From Aliihoeflea aestuarii (GTDB lineage Bacteria; Pseudomonadota; Alphaproteobacteria; Rhizobiales; Rhizobiaceae): 64,000 nt of DNA. How positions within the stretch are numbered: position 1 is the stretch's first letter; every line of letters starts with the position of its first letter. A program made the translations under genes and the position numbers. This document shows, one piece after another, positions 17,402 to 28,354 of the stretch. The notes under the pieces are model-generated. The model was not told the origin of the DNA, ran no database searches, and saw nothing but the letters and a program-made list of their open reading frames with translations. Location of the stretch: assembly GCF_024105665.1 (NCBI RefSeq), contig NZ_JAAAMK010000003.1:62001-126000 (forward strand). The letters are read 5' to 3'.

Positions 17402-18943
17402 ATGACAGCCCATGCCGTTCATTTGCAGGACCCGGTCGACGTCTTCATCATCGGCGGCGGCATCAACGGTTGCGGCATTGCGCGCGACGCCGCCGGGCGG
17501 GGCTATTCGGTCTGCCTGTGCGAAATGAACGATCTGGCATCCGGCACGTCTTCATGGTCCACCAAGCTCGTTCACGGTGGCTTGCGGTATCTGGAACATT
17601 ACGAGTTCCGACTGGTCCGCGAGGCGCTGATGGAGCGCGAGGTGCTGTGGGCCATGGCCCCGCATATCATCCGGCCGCTTCGTTTCGTTCTTCCGCACCA
17701 CAAGGGGTTGCGCCCGGCATGGCTGCTGCGGCTTGGCTTGTTCCTCTACGATCATATCGGGGGACGCAAGCGACTGCCGGCGACGCGCACGCTCGACCTC
17801 ACGCGAGACGAGGCGGGGAAATCCTTGAAGCCGGGCTTTTCAAAAGCCTTCGAATATTCCGACTGCTGGGTTGATGACGCGCGGCTGGTCGTCCTCAACG
17901 CCCGCGACGCGGCCGATCGCGGCGCGGATATCCGCACCCGCACGCGGCTGGTCACCGCGCGGACGGATACGGATCGCTGGCTGCTCACGCTCGAAGACCA
18001 GCGCTCCGGTGAACGGGACGAGGTTCGCGCCCGGTTTGTGGTCAATGCGGCGGGCCCATGGGTCGATCACGTCCTGGCGTCCGCCTTCGGCCTGACCGGG
18101 GTGCACAATGTGCGGCTGGTGCAGGGAAGTCATATCGTCGTCGCCAAGCTCTTCGATCACGACCGATGCTACATCTTCCAGAACGAAGACGGTCGCATCA
18201 TCTTTGCGATCCCCTACGAGCAGGACTACACGCTGATCGGCACGACCGATCTCGACTATGACGGCGATCCGGGGCATGCCGGGATATCCGTGGCGGAGAT
18301 CGAATATCTGTGCGCTGCCGCAAGCGAATATTTCGAAAGCCCGGTCGAGCCCGGCGACGTCGTGTGGGCTTATTCGGGCGTGCGGCCGCTTTATGACGAC
18401 GGCGCGTCGAAGGCGCAGGAAGCCACGCGCGACTATGTGCTGATGCGCGAGGACGCGACCGGAATTCCGCCGCTGGTCAATATATTCGGCGGCAAGATCA
18501 CGACCTATCGCCGGCTGGCCGAATCCATGATGGAAAAGATCGAAGCGGCGATCGGCGGGAAAGGCCCGCGCTGGACGTCCGGCGCAACATTGCCGGGCGG
18601 CGATTTTAACGCTGCTGGTTTCGAAACCGAAACCGCGCGGCTGCGCCGTGATTATCCGTTTTTGCCGGCGAGCCATGCCGATCGCCTGTTTCGGACCTAT
18701 GGCACGAGGGCGCGCGCGATGCTGGGCGCGGCCGAAGCGACCGCCGATCTCGGCCCCCTTTTTGGCGCCGATCTTTATACGGCCGAAGTCGATTATCTCA
18801 TGGCGCAGGAGTGGGCGGCGACGGCCGACGATTTGCTGTGGCGCAGGACGAAACGTGGCCTTGCCTTGACGGTTGGAGAACGCGCGGCTTTGGAGGATTA
18901 TATGGAAGCAGGCGTGCAAAAACGCCGCTCGGCGGCCGGGTAG
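17402..18943 (+). CDS. glpD: Aerobic glycerol-3-phosphate dehydrogenase
   Basis: 513 residues, typical for GlpD. An N-terminal FAD-binding motif (DVFIIGGGINGCGIARDAAG) is followed by GTSSWSTKLVHGGLRYLE. Later landmarks are VNAAGPWVDHV, the GTTDLDYDGDP segment, and GGKITTYRRLAE near the end of the catalytic part, then a C-terminal helical DAO_C domain. It oxidises sn-glycerol 3-phosphate to dihydroxyacetone phosphate at the inner face of the membrane and passes electrons to ubiquinone. The ATG at 17402 is chosen because a GAGG site precedes it and the upstream extension is unconserved. It is the first gene of the glycerol operon; no glycerol kinase gene is present. Confidence 0.95.
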   Translation: MTAHAVHLQDPVDVFIIGGGINGCGIARDAAGRGYSVCLCEMNDLASGTSSWSTKLVHGGLRYLEHYEFRLVREALMEREVLWAMAPHIIRPLRFVLPHHKGLRPAWLLRLGLFLYDHIGGRKRLPATRTLDLTRDEAGKSLKPGFSKAFEYSDCWVDDARLVVLNARDAADRGADIRTRTRLVTARTDTDRWLLTLEDQRSGERDEVRARFVVNAAGPWVDHVLASAFGLTGVHNVRLVQGSHIVVAKLFDHDRCYIFQNEDGRIIFAIPYEQDYTLIGTTDLDYDGDPGHAGISVAEIEYLCAAASEYFESPVEPGDVVWAYSGVRPLYDDGASKAQEATRDYVLMREDATGIPPLVNIFGGKITTYRRLAESMMEKIEAAIGGKGPRWTSGATLPGGDFNAAGFETETARLRRDYPFLPASHADRLFRTYGTRARAMLGAAEATADLGPLFGADLYTAEVDYLMAQEWAATADDLLWRRTKRGLALTVGERAALEDYMEAGVQKRRSAAG

Positions 18944-19016
18944 GGAGGACGACGGGCCGGTTTTCGGATCGACCTGAATTGTGCCGGCCTCAAGGTCGGC
19001 GCGGGAGGAGAAGAGA

Positions 19017-20099
19017 ATGATCGAGTTGAAGGGCGTGACCAAGACGGTCGGCGCCGAGACCCATATCCATTCCGTCGATCTGCGCTTCGAGCGCGGCACG
19101 CTCAACGTTCTGCTCGGCCCCACTCTGTCCGGCAAGACCAGCCTGATGCGGCTGATGGCGGGGCTCGACCGGCCGACCTCCGGCACCGTTCATTTCGACG
19201 GCAAGGATGTGACCGGCGTTTCCGTTCAGAAACGCGACGTCGCGATGGTCTACCAGCAATTCATCAACTACCCCAACATGAGTGTGTACGAGAACATCGC
19301 CTCGCCCATGCGCGTCGCGCGCGTGGCAAAAGCCGTCATCGACCGTGAAGTTCGAAAGGCCGCCGAACTCCTTCGCCTGACGCCCTATCTCGATCGCATG
19401 CCGCTCAGCCTGTCGGGCGGTCAGCAGCAGCGCACGGCGCTCGCGCGCGCCATCGTAAAGAATGCGGGTCTCGTCCTTCTCGACGAGCCGCTCGCTAATC
19501 TCGACTATAAGCTGCGCGAGGAACTGCGTGCGGAACTGCCGCGAATCTTCGCCGAAGCTGGCACGATCTTCGTCTATGCGACGACAGAGCCCTCGGAGGC
19601 GCTTCTTCTGGGCGGCAACACCGCGGCGCTGTCGCAAGGCCGCGTCACGCAGTTCGGGCCGACGATCGATGTCTATCGCATGCCGGCCGATCTCATCACC
19701 GCGCAGACCTTCGCAGACCCGCCGCTCAACACGGTCGCCGCCACGAAATCGGGCTTGCGCTTCACGCTCGGCGAGGGCGCGGAACTGCCCGTGCCGGATC
19801 ATCTTCGCGCGCTTTCGGACGGCAGCTATACGCTCGCCTTCCACCCGCATCATCTGAGGCTGGATGCTCCGGGCGACGGCACGCCGCCCTTGCCGGGCCG
19901 CGTCACCATCACCGAGATCACCGGGTCGGAAAGCTTCGTCCATCTGTTCTTTCAGGAGGAAAGCTGGGTTTCGCTGGTTCACGGCATCTGCCACTTCGAA
20001 CCGGACGAGCAGATCGACGTCTATATCGATCCCGCGCGCCTGATGGCGTTCGACGGCCACGGCAGGGCTGCCTTGCCGCCGCCGGCACTGGCGGCGTGA
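19017..20099 (+). CDS. glpS: Glycerol ABC transporter ATP-binding protein GlpS
   Basis: 360 residues. Walker A is present in the variant form GPTLSGKTS (near residue 36, Leu for the usual Gly-Ala/Cys), with signature LSGGQQQRTALARA and Walker B LVLLDEPLANLD. The second half is the TOBE-type regulatory domain of CUT1 ATPases (LAFHPHHLRL). It pairs with a second, different ATPase encoded next, so the transporter uses a heterodimeric motor as described for the rhizobial glpSTPQUV system. The ATG at 19017 has a GGGAGGAGAAGA ribosome-binding site; glpD ends 73 nt upstream. It is followed 10 nt later by glpT. Confidence 0.9.
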   Translation: MIELKGVTKTVGAETHIHSVDLRFERGTLNVLLGPTLSGKTSLMRLMAGLDRPTSGTVHFDGKDVTGVSVQKRDVAMVYQQFINYPNMSVYENIASPMRVARVAKAVIDREVRKAAELLRLTPYLDRMPLSLSGGQQQRTALARAIVKNAGLVLLDEPLANLDYKLREELRAELPRIFAEAGTIFVYATTEPSEALLLGGNTAALSQGRVTQFGPTIDVYRMPADLITAQTFADPPLNTVAATKSGLRFTLGEGAELPVPDHLRALSDGSYTLAFHPHHLRLDAPGDGTPPLPGRVTITEITGSESFVHLFFQEESWVSLVHGICHFEPDEQIDVYIDPARLMAFDGHGRAALPPPALAA

Positions 20100-20109
20100 G
20101 GAGAACCCC

Positions 20110-21189
<1,080 letters not shown>

Positions 21190-21192
21190 CCG

Positions 21193-22065
21193 ATGGACAA
21201 GGTTCACAACAACAAGGCCTGGTTTCTCGTCATTCCCGTGCTCGTGCTCGTGGCGTTTTCCGCCGTCATTCCCCTGATGACGGTCGTCAACTATTCGGTG
21301 CAGGACACGTTCGGAAACAACGTCTTCTTCTGGGCCGGCTCGGACTGGTTCGAGCAGGTCATCACCTCGCAGCGCTTCTACGGCGCGCTGGCGCGCAGCC
21401 TGACTTTCTCGCTGGTGATCCTGCTGATCGAAATTCCGCTTGGCATCTTCATCGCGCTGAACATGCCGCGCAAGGGGATCGGCGTGCCGGTCTGCCTCGT
21501 TTTGATGGCCCTGCCGCTCCTCATTCCCTGGAACGTCGTCGGCACGATCTGGCAGGTGTTCGGCCGCGCGGATATCGGGCTTCTGGGCTATACGCTGCGC
21601 TCACTCGGCATCACCTATAATTACGCGACCAATCCGACGCATGCCTGGCTCACAATCGTCATCATGGATGTCTGGCACTGGACGTCGCTCGTGGTGCTGC
21701 TTTGCTATGCCGGCCTCGTCTCGATCCCCGACGCCTATTATCAGGCGGCAAAGATCGACGGCGCCTCGCGCTGGTCCGTGTTTCGCTACATCCAGTTGCC
21801 GAAGATGAGCCGCGTGCTCCTCATCGCCGTCCTGCTGCGCTTCATGGACAGTTTCATGATCTATACGGAGCCCTTCGTCGTCACCGGCGGCGGCCCCGGC
21901 AACGCGACCAACTTCCTGTCCATCGACCTCGTCAAGATCGCGATCGGCCAGTTCGACCTCGGCCCCGCCGCGGCGATGTCGATCATCTACTTCCTGATCA
22001 TCCTCGCGCTTTCCTGGGTCTTCTACACCGTGATGACCAATTACGGCACGGAGCGCTCGCGATGA
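21193..22065 (+). CDS. glpP: Glycerol ABC transporter permease GlpP
   Basis: 290 residues with six membrane segments, of the MalF/UgpA type (BPD_transp_1). The cytoplasmic EAA loop appears as YYQAAKIDGASRWSVFRYIQLP, ending before a hydrophobic helix. It forms half of the membrane channel for glycerol import. It follows glpT after 3 nt and overlaps the next permease gene by four bases (ATGA). The N-terminus (HNNKAWFLVIPVLVLVAF) fits sugar permease starts, which supports the ATG at 21193. Confidence 0.9.
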   Translation: MDKVHNNKAWFLVIPVLVLVAFSAVIPLMTVVNYSVQDTFGNNVFFWAGSDWFEQVITSQRFYGALARSLTFSLVILLIEIPLGIFIALNMPRKGIGVPVCLVLMALPLLIPWNVVGTIWQVFGRADIGLLGYTLRSLGITYNYATNPTHAWLTIVIMDVWHWTSLVVLLCYAGLVSIPDAYYQAAKIDGASRWSVFRYIQLPKMSRVLLIAVLLRFMDSFMIYTEPFVVTGGGPGNATNFLSIDLVKIAIGQFDLGPAAAMSIIYFLIILALSWVFYTVMTNYGTERSR

Positions 22066-22997
22066 CCGACAGCGGAGCGACACGAATGACAGCGGTTTCC
22101 GACAGTTTGATGAGGGGCGGTGCGGCCGGCTCCGCCACCATGGCCGCGCTCGGCCAGAGCGAGGCGATCGCCCGCCGCATGCGCCGGCGCGGACGCGAGG
22201 CGCGGTTCTCGTGGCTGGTTCCCACCATCTACATCATCGTCCTGATGCTGCCGATCTACTGGCTGATCAATATGAGCTTCAAGACGAATGCCGAAATCCT
22301 GTCGACATTCTCGCTGTGGCCGCAAAATCCCACGCTGCGGAACTACGCGATCATCTTTTCCGATCCGGCCTGGTATTCGGGATATATCAACTCGATCATC
22401 TACGTATCGCTCAATACGGTGATCTCGGTCAGCGTCGCGCTGCCGGCTGCCTACGCGTTTTCGCGCTACCGCTTTCTGGGCGACAAGCACCTGTTCTTCT
22501 GGCTTTTGACCAACCGCATGGCCCCGCCGGCCGTCTTCGCGCTGCCGTTCCTGCAGCTTTATTCGTCCTTTGGACTGATCGACACCCATATCGCGGTGGC
22601 TCTCGCCCACTGCCTGTTCAACGTGCCGCTCGCCGTCTGGATCCTCGAAGGCTTCATGTCGGGCGTACCCAAGGAGATCGACGAGACCGCCTATATCGAC
22701 GGCTACTCATTCCCGCGTTTCTTCGTGAAGATCTTCATGCCGCTGATCGCGTCGGGCATCGGCGTTGCCGCCTTCTTCTGCTTCATGTTCTCATGGGTGG
22801 AACTGCTTCTGGCGCGCACGCTGACGACGACCAGCGCCAAGCCGATCGCCGCGACGATGACGCGCACGGTTTCCGCCTCCGGTCTCGACTGGGGCGTACT
22901 TGCGGCCGCCGGCGTGCTGACCATCATTCCGGGCGCGCTCGTCATCTATTTCGTGCGCAACTACATCGCCAAGGGCTTTGCCCTGGGCCGGGTTTGA
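22062..22997 (+). CDS. glpQ: Glycerol ABC transporter permease GlpQ
   Basis: 311 residues, of the MalG/UgpE type. A charged N-terminus of about 50 residues precedes the first helix (LVPTIYIIVLMLPIYWLI), five further helices follow, and the EAA loop reads EIDETAYIDGYSFPRFFVKI. The start ATG at 22062 lies in the ATGA overlap with glpP; a second in-frame ATG at about 22086 is also possible. The C-terminus (VRNYIAKGFALGRV) is the conserved end of this permease class. The protein pairs with GlpP to form the translocation pore. Confidence 0.9.
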   Translation: MTDSGATRMTAVSDSLMRGGAAGSATMAALGQSEAIARRMRRRGREARFSWLVPTIYIIVLMLPIYWLINMSFKTNAEILSTFSLWPQNPTLRNYAIIFSDPAWYSGYINSIIYVSLNTVISVSVALPAAYAFSRYRFLGDKHLFFWLLTNRMAPPAVFALPFLQLYSSFGLIDTHIAVALAHCLFNVPLAVWILEGFMSGVPKEIDETAYIDGYSFPRFFVKIFMPLIASGIGVAAFFCFMFSWVELLLARTLTTTSAKPIAATMTRTVSASGLDWGVLAAAGVLTIIPGALVIYFVRNYIAKGFALGRV

Positions 22998-23009
22998 GGG
23001 GGAGCGGAT

Positions 23010-23291
23010 ATGAATTTCTCATGGATGGCCTGGACGCTCCCCACAGCGCTCTTCTTCATCGGCATCCTGGCGCTGCTGGTCGCAATGGGCGTGTGGGAAT
23101 ATTTCTCGCCCGGCGGCAATCCGCGCGTCGGCATCCTGCGCTTCGAGACGACGCGCGGCGACCGGCTGTTCCTGTCGCTTCTGGGCGCAGCATTCATTCA
23201 TCTCGCATGGCTGGGCCTCGTCGGCCCGGACCTGTGGTGGGCTCTGGCCTTGTCGGTGGTCTACGCGATCGGCGTATTCCGCCTGGTTTAG
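23010..23291 (+). CDS. glpU: Small DUF2160 membrane protein GlpU
   Basis: 93 residues, nearly all membrane-embedded. There are three predicted helices (LPTALFFIGILALLVAMGVW; LFLSLLGAAFIHLAWLGLV; LWWALALSVVYAIGVFRLV) with a short polar loop FSPGGNPRVGILRFETTRG between the first two. It belongs to the DUF2160 family, which is found almost only inside glycerol ABC operons. A GGGGGAGCGG sequence precedes the ATG. Its molecular role is unknown; an accessory subunit of the GlpPQ pore is the natural guess. Confidence 0.85.
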   Translation: MNFSWMAWTLPTALFFIGILALLVAMGVWEYFSPGGNPRVGILRFETTRGDRLFLSLLGAAFIHLAWLGLVGPDLWWALALSVVYAIGVFRLV

Positions 23292-23363
23292 GAAGAGGAA
23301 TTCCGGCGACATGTGCCGGGAAACGGGACGGCAACTGCAATCGCACTCAAAGGGAGGAGCCTC

Positions 23364-25154
23364 ATGCGAAAGCAACTGTTCACATCGACAACTGCGCTTG
23401 CGCTGCTTTTCGGGGTGGGCGCGGCCCATGCCGATATGGAAGCGGCGCGCGCTTTCCTCGACGCGGAAATCGGCGACATGTCGTCGCTGACCCGCGAAGA
23501 GCAGGAAGCGGAAATGCAATGGTTCATCGACGCGGCCGCACCCCATGCCGGCATGGACATCCGCGTCGTGTCGGAAACGATCACCACGCACGAATACGAA
23601 TCGCAGGTGCTCGCTCCCGCCTTCACGGCCATCACCGGCATCCGCGTCACGCATGACCTGATCGGCGAAGGTGACGTGGTGGAGCGCCTGCAATCGCAGA
23701 TGCAGACGGGCGAAAATCTCTACGACGCCTATGTCAACGACAGCGACCTGATCGGGACGCACTGGCGCTACCAGCAGGTCCGCAATCTGACCGACTGGAT
23801 GGCGGGCGAAGGGGCGGAGTTCACCAATCCGGACCTCGATCTGGAAGACTTCATCGGCATCTCCTTCACCACCGGCCCGGACGAGAAGGTCTACCAGCTT
23901 CCGGTCCAGCAATTCGCGAACCTCTACTGGTTCCGCTACGACCTCTTCACCGACCCTGAAATCATGGCCGAGTTCGAGGAGGAGTACGGTTATGAGCTCG
24001 GCGTCCCCGTGAACTGGGCCGCCTATGAGGACATCGCGGCGTTCTTCACCGGCAAGGATGTCGACGGCACGTCCATGTTCGGCCACATGGATTACGGCCG
24101 CCGCGACCCCTCGCTGGGCTGGCGCTTCACCGATGCGTGGCTGTCCATGGCCGGCAATGGCGACAAGGGCCTGCCGAACGGCCTGCCGGTCGATGAATGG
24201 GGCATCCGGGTCAACGAGAACTCGCAGCCGGTCGGCTCGTGCGTCGCGCGCGGCGGCGACACCAACGGTCCGGCCGCGGTCTACTCGATCCAGAAATATC
24301 TCGACTGGATGGAAGCCTACGCGCCGCCGGAAGCGCAAGGCATGAACTTCTCCGAATCAGGGCCCGTGCCGGCTCAAGGTCGCATCGCGCAGCAGATATT
24401 CTGGTACACCGCCTTCACCGCCGACATGGTCGGCGATGGCGCGGCCGCCGTACTCAACGAGGACGGCACCCCGAAATGGCGCATGGCTCCATCCCCGCAC
24501 GGCGTCTACTGGGTCGACGGCATGAAACTCGGCTATCAGGACGCCGGGTCCTACACGCTGATGCAGTCGACCCCGGTCGATCGCGCCCAGGCGGCCTGGC
24601 TCTACGGCCAGTTCATCGCCTCGAAGACGGTCGACGTGAAGAAGAGCCATGTCGGCCTCACCTTCATCCGCGAATCGACCATTCAGCATGAAAGCTTCAC
24701 GGAACGTTCGCCGGAGCTCGGCGGTCTGGTCGAGTTCTATCGCTCGCCGGCCCGCGTCCAGTGGTCACCGACGGGCACCAACGTGCCGGACTATCCGCGC
24801 CTCGCCCAGCTCTGGTGGCAGGCGATCGGCGATGCGTCCTCGGGTGAAAAGACGGCCCAGGAAGCGATGGACCAGCTTTGCGCCGAACAGGAAGCGGTGA
24901 TGGAGCGTCTCGAGCGCGCGGGCGTGCAGGGCGATCTCGGGCCGGTCCTGAACCCGGAGGAGAGCCTGGAATACTGGAACGAGCAAGCCGTGGCGAACGG
25001 TACGCTAGCCCCGCAGCTCAAGAAGGAAAACGAGGACGAGGACCCGATCACGATCGGCTACGACGAACTCATCCAGAGCTGGGAAGCGGCCGATGCCGGC
25101 GGTGCCACCGGCGCAGCCCCGGCAGCCGATACGGAGGCACAGCCGGCCGAATAG
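23364..25154 (+). CDS. glpV: Glycerol ABC transporter substrate-binding protein GlpV
   Basis: 596 residues with a Sec signal peptide (MRKQLFTSTTALALLFGVGA, cleavage near AHA-D). It is a large cluster-D/B-type extracellular solute-binding protein, longer than the usual ~430 residues, as is typical for GlpV. The ATG at 23364 has a strong AGGGAGGAG site; the frame is open upstream but the signal peptide fixes the start. The last ~25 residues form an unusual low-complexity Ala/Gly/Glu-rich tail (ADAGGATGAAPAADTEAQ) beyond the folded part. It captures glycerol in the periplasm for GlpPQ-ST. Glycerol specificity is inferred from gene order and family. Confidence 0.9.
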   Translation: MRKQLFTSTTALALLFGVGAAHADMEAARAFLDAEIGDMSSLTREEQEAEMQWFIDAAAPHAGMDIRVVSETITTHEYESQVLAPAFTAITGIRVTHDLIGEGDVVERLQSQMQTGENLYDAYVNDSDLIGTHWRYQQVRNLTDWMAGEGAEFTNPDLDLEDFIGISFTTGPDEKVYQLPVQQFANLYWFRYDLFTDPEIMAEFEEEYGYELGVPVNWAAYEDIAAFFTGKDVDGTSMFGHMDYGRRDPSLGWRFTDAWLSMAGNGDKGLPNGLPVDEWGIRVNENSQPVGSCVARGGDTNGPAAVYSIQKYLDWMEAYAPPEAQGMNFSESGPVPAQGRIAQQIFWYTAFTADMVGDGAAAVLNEDGTPKWRMAPSPHGVYWVDGMKLGYQDAGSYTLMQSTPVDRAQAAWLYGQFIASKTVDVKKSHVGLTFIRESTIQHESFTERSPELGGLVEFYRSPARVQWSPTGTNVPDYPRLAQLWWQAIGDASSGEKTAQEAMDQLCAEQEAVMERLERAGVQGDLGPVLNPEESLEYWNEQAVANGTLAPQLKKENEDEDPITIGYDELIQSWEAADAGGATGAAPAADTEAQPAE

Positions 25155-25183
25155 CGGCTGCTGGAACGCCTAGAATGAAGGCG

Positions 25184-25217
25184 AATGCCGGGGCACGAAA
25201 ACCTGCTCCGGCATTTT
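25184..25217 (+). terminator. Terminator-like hairpin after glpV
   Basis: An inverted repeat with AATGCCGG and CCGGCATT arms, extended by one G-U pair and GCA/TGC, has an 8-nt loop and runs into TT. It begins 30 nt after the glpV stop, where an operon terminator is expected. Confidence 0.65.
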
Positions 25218-25421
25218 CGCATTCGGGACGGATGGCCAACAGAAAAGCGGCGTGGAGTGTCGGCCGATGCTGGCCAGGCTCGCCAAGCCCGAAATCACCC
25301 AGTGAAGCCGATTCCGCCACGCTATAGAGCGTGCGATCTCTTGAGGCCGCACTCACAGCACCCGGCGACCTAAGTTCGTCATTTTATTGTTTTTCAGCAA
25401 CGTCAACACCTTACAGAAAGG

Positions 25422-25506
25422 TGGTGCCCAGGAGAGGACTCGAACCTCCACGCCTCGCGGCACACGGACCTGAACCGTGCGCGTCTACCAATTCCGCCAC
25501 CTGGGC
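25422..25506 (-). tRNA. tRNA-Leu (CAG)
   Basis: On the minus strand the sequence starts GCCCAGGTGGCGGAAT and has the leucine-type D-loop GGTAGAC. The anticodon stem-loop is CACGG-TTCAGGT-CCGTG with anticodon CAG, followed by a variable arm (GCCGCGAGGCG) and T-arm GGTTCGAGTCC. The acceptor closes with CCTGGGC, discriminator A and an encoded CCA. The length with CCA is 85 nt, right for a class II tRNA. Confidence 0.97.
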
Positions 25507-25579
25507 CGGAGCGATGCCTGAAAAAACCCTCGCTCGCGAACATCCGGAGGATCGGCAAGAGGCCTCCGGGCGCGCCGCC

Positions 25580-25608
25580 GATGTAAGCGGGCGTGGCTAG
25601 GGTGTCAA
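25580..25608 (-). promoter_or_regulatory. Promoter of the tRNA-Leu gene
   Basis: On the minus strand a perfect -35 TTGACA (25603-25608) and a -10 TACATC (25580-25585), separated by 17 bp, lie about 75 bp upstream of the tRNA 5' end. dapB ends at 25633, so this promoter sits in the short gap and would drive the tRNA alone. Confidence 0.65.
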
Positions 25609-25632
25609 CGGCAAAACGGTGTGCCGCGCAAT

Positions 25633-26448
25633 TTATCGCGTCAGGCCCAGAACGTCGCGCATCGAATAGAGGCCGGGCTTCTTCTCGCGCGCCCACAACG
25701 CGGCCTGCACCGCGCCGCGCGCGAAGATGGCACGGTCCTCGGCGTGGTGGGACAGCGTGATGCGCTCGCCTGTTCCGGCCAGGATGACAGAATGGTCGCC
25801 GACGACAGAACCGCCGCGCAAGGTGGCGAAGCCGATCGTGCCGGCCGCGCGCGCGCCCGTGTGGCCGTCGCGTACGCGCACGGAATGCTCGGCGAGCGCC
25901 ACGTCGCGTCCCTTTGCCGCTGCCTCTCCCAGAAGCAGCGCGGTCCCGGACGGGGCATCGACCTTGTGGCGATGGTGCATCTCCAGAACCTCGATGTCGA
26001 AATCGGAGGCGGGAAGCGCCCGTGCGGCCTGCTCGACCAGGGCCGCCAGCAGATTGACGCCGAGGCTCATATTGCCGGACTTGACGATCATCGCGTGCCG
26101 CGCGGCGGCCAGGATGGCGGCATCGTCGTCAGTCGAACACCCTGTCGTGCCGATGACGTGGACGATCCGCGCCTGCGCGGCGTAGCCGGCATATTCGACG
26201 CTCGCCGCCGGTGCTGAAAAGTCGATCACGCCGTCGGCTTTTGCGAAAAGCGGCAGCGGATCGTCGGTGATCGGAACGCCGATAGGCCCGAGCCCGGCGG
26301 TCTCGCCAGCGTCACGGCCGACATGGTCCGAGCCCTTCCGGTCGAGCGCGCCGGCGATGCGTACGCCGTTTGTCGCAGCTATGGTGCGCAGGATCGCCTG
26401 CCCCATGCGTCCCGCCGCTCCCACGACGACCAGTCCCATTTCGCTCAT
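25633..26448 (-). CDS. dapB: 4-hydroxy-tetrahydrodipicolinate reductase
   Basis: 271 residues, normal for DapB. The N-terminal dinucleotide-binding motif is [13 protein letters not shown]. The catalytic and substrate-binding signature of the family, [15 protein letters not shown], is present near residues 155-169, and IGTTGCS precedes it. It reduces 4-hydroxy-tetrahydrodipicolinate with NAD(P)H in the lysine and meso-diaminopimelate pathway, which also feeds peptidoglycan. The start overlaps the upstream ABC exporter stop by four bases, an uncommon partner for dapB; the coupling may be incidental. A tRNA gene follows. Confidence 0.96.
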   Translation of the reverse strand: MSEMGLVVVGAAGRMGQAILRTIAATNGVRIAGALDRKGSDHVGRDAGETAGLGPIGVPITDDPLPLFAKADGVIDFSAPAASVEYAGYAAQARIVHVIGTTGCSTDDDAAILAAARHAMIVKSGNMSLGVNLLAALVEQAARALPASDFDIEVLEMHHRHKVDAPSGTALLLGEAAAKGRDVALAEHSVRVRDGHTGARAAGTIGFATLRGGSVVGDHSVILAGTGERITLSHHAEDRAIFARGAVQAALWAREKKPGLYSMRDVLGLTR

Positions 26449-28268
26449 GCGTCCGTCTCCCCGGCCTGCCGCGCGTCGTCGACGAGTTCGAGGCTACGCT
26501 CTCCCTGCAGGCGATGGAAGCGCGCATAGAGCCCGGCCGGGTCCACGATCAGGTCGCGATGGGTGCCTTTTTCCACCACACGGCCCTCTTCCATCACGAC
26601 GATGGTGTCGGCATTGACCACAGTGGAGAGGCGGTGCGCGATGACGATCGTCGTGCGCTCCTTCATCACCTTCTCCAGCGCGTCCTGAACCTTGGCCTCG
26701 GATTCGTTGTCGAGGGCCGACGTCGCCTCGTCGAGAAGCAGGATCGGCGCATTGCGCACGATGGCGCGGGCGATCGACAGGCGCTGGCGCTGGCCGCCCG
26801 ACAAAGTGACGCCGTTCTCGCCGACGAGCGTGTCGTAGCCGAAGGCGGTCCTGGCGATGAAATCGTCCGCATTGGCAAGGCGCGCCGCCTCCTCGATCTC
26901 GGCATCGGACGCATCCGGCCGCCCATATCGGATATTCTCGCGGATCGTCCCTTCGAAGAGATAGGGGTGCTGCGAGACATAGGCGATCTTCGCCCGCAGC
27001 GACGATTTGGTGACATGGGCGATGTCCTGCCCGTCGATCTCGATACGGCCGGAATCCAGATCGTAGAAGCGCTGGACGAGGGCGACGAGCGTCGATTTTC
27101 CGGCACCGGAGGAGCCGACGATCGCGGTCACCTTGCCCGGTCCGGCATCGAAGGACACGTCGTGCAGCACCGGCTTGTCGGGCGCATAGGAAAAGGACAC
27201 GTCGCGGAAGGCGACGCCGCCGGTACCCACCTCGATCGGCACCGCGCCGGGCGCGTCGCGCTGCGGCGGCTCCATGTCGAGAAGCTCGTAGATCATGCGC
27301 GCATTGACCAGCGAGCGCTCCAGATTGACCTGAACGCGCGCGAGGCGGCGGGCGGGATCATAGGCCAGAAGCAGCGCGGTGATGAAGGCGAAGACCGAGC
27401 CGGGAGACTGGCCGGCCGAGGCCGCGCGATACGCCGCATAGGCGATGACGCCGGCGATCGCCAGGCCGGCGAGCATTTCGGTGATCGGCGTCAGCCGTTC
27501 CGAGACGCGCGCGATCCGGTTGGCACGGTTTTCGGCATAGGCGGCAAGGTCGGCCATCTTGGCCGAAAGCTGCTCCTCCATCGTGAACGCCTTGACGATG
27601 GAGATGCCTTGCACGGTCTCCTGCATGGCGCCGAACAGATGCGAATTAACCTCGACCGATTCGCGCGTGACACGGCGCAGGCGGCGCATGAGGTAGTTGA
27701 CCGAATAGACCAAGGGCGGACCGATCAGAAGACCGATCACCGACAAAAGCGGGTCCTGCATGATCATGACTGCCACGAGGGCGATCAGCGACACCGCATC
27801 GCGCGCGATCGAGGTGAGCGTGATCGACAGCATGTCGCGGATGCCGGTGACGTTCTGGCTGATCTGCGCGGCAAGCTGGCCGGACCGCGCGCTCGAATAG
27901 AAGTCGAGCCCAAGCTTCATCAGATGATCGAACAGGCGTTGCTGGTAGCGGGCGACGAGATTGTTGCCGATCTTGGCGAGAATCACGGCCTGGCCGTAGC
28001 TTGCAACGCCCCGGATCGCGAAGGCGGCGACGATGGCGCCGCAGATATAGGGCACGAGCCCATAGTTCTCGCGGTAGAAGATCTCGTCGATGATGTCGCG
28101 CATGATCCATGCGCTGAAAGCGGTCGTCGCGGCGACGGCGACCAGACACACGGTCGCTAAGGCATATTGCCCCATATAGTCGCGGCCGTTCTCGGCCAGG
28201 ATGCGCTTGATGACCGCGACGATTTCGCCCGGTTCCGGCTTGCGCTGTTCTTTATCGACCTGTGCCAA
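26445..28268 (-). CDS. MsbA-type ABC exporter (fused permease-ATPase)
   Basis: 607 residues. An N-terminal ABC_membrane domain of six helices (residues ~40-340) includes [20 protein letters not shown] and [16 protein letters not shown] coupling regions. The ATPase domain follows, with Walker [10 protein letters not shown] near 400, signature [14 protein letters not shown], Walker [13 protein letters not shown] and switch [10 protein letters not shown]. Such proteins form homodimeric exporters of lipids, including lipid A core, or of drugs. The presence of all canonical residues suggests an active homodimer. The C-terminal tail ([15 protein letters not shown]) overlaps dapB. Substrate is not determinable; lipid export is the family default. 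Confidence 0.88.
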   Translation of the reverse strand: MAQVDKEQRKPEPGEIVAVIKRILAENGRDYMGQYALATVCLVAVAATTAFSAWIMRDIIDEIFYRENYGLVPYICGAIVAAFAIRGVASYGQAVILAKIGNNLVARYQQRLFDHLMKLGLDFYSSARSGQLAAQISQNVTGIRDMLSITLTSIARDAVSLIALVAVMIMQDPLLSVIGLLIGPPLVYSVNYLMRRLRRVTRESVEVNSHLFGAMQETVQGISIVKAFTMEEQLSAKMADLAAYAENRANRIARVSERLTPITEMLAGLAIAGVIAYAAYRAASAGQSPGSVFAFITALLLAYDPARRLARVQVNLERSLVNARMIYELLDMEPPQRDAPGAVPIEVGTGGVAFRDVSFSYAPDKPVLHDVSFDAGPGKVTAIVGSSGAGKSTLVALVQRFYDLDSGRIEIDGQDIAHVTKSSLRAKIAYVSQHPYLFEGTIRENIRYGRPDASDAEIEEAARLANADDFIARTAFGYDTLVGENGVTLSGGQRQRLSIARAIVRNAPILLLDEATSALDNESEAKVQDALEKVMKERTTIVIAHRLSTVVNADTIVVMEEGRVVEKGTHRDLIVDPAGLYARFHRLQGERSLELVDDARQAGETDA

Positions 28269-28354
28269 GCTGGCGCTTTCCCGTGTTGGTGCCGGTGCGA
28301 TGCGGCTGCCAGCCTATGCAGGCTGAAAGCCGGCGATGCAATCCGCAAATGGCC

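Noticed and set aside
25407-25423. CACCTT...AAGGTG hairpin just after the tRNA-Leu gene as a terminator
   Set aside because: The stem is only 6 bp, overlaps the CCA end and has no T-run on the minus strand, so I did not list it as a terminator.
26370-28160. 596-codon plus-strand frame opposite the ABC exporter
   Set aside because: Antisense shadow; the exporter has complete Walker and signature motifs.
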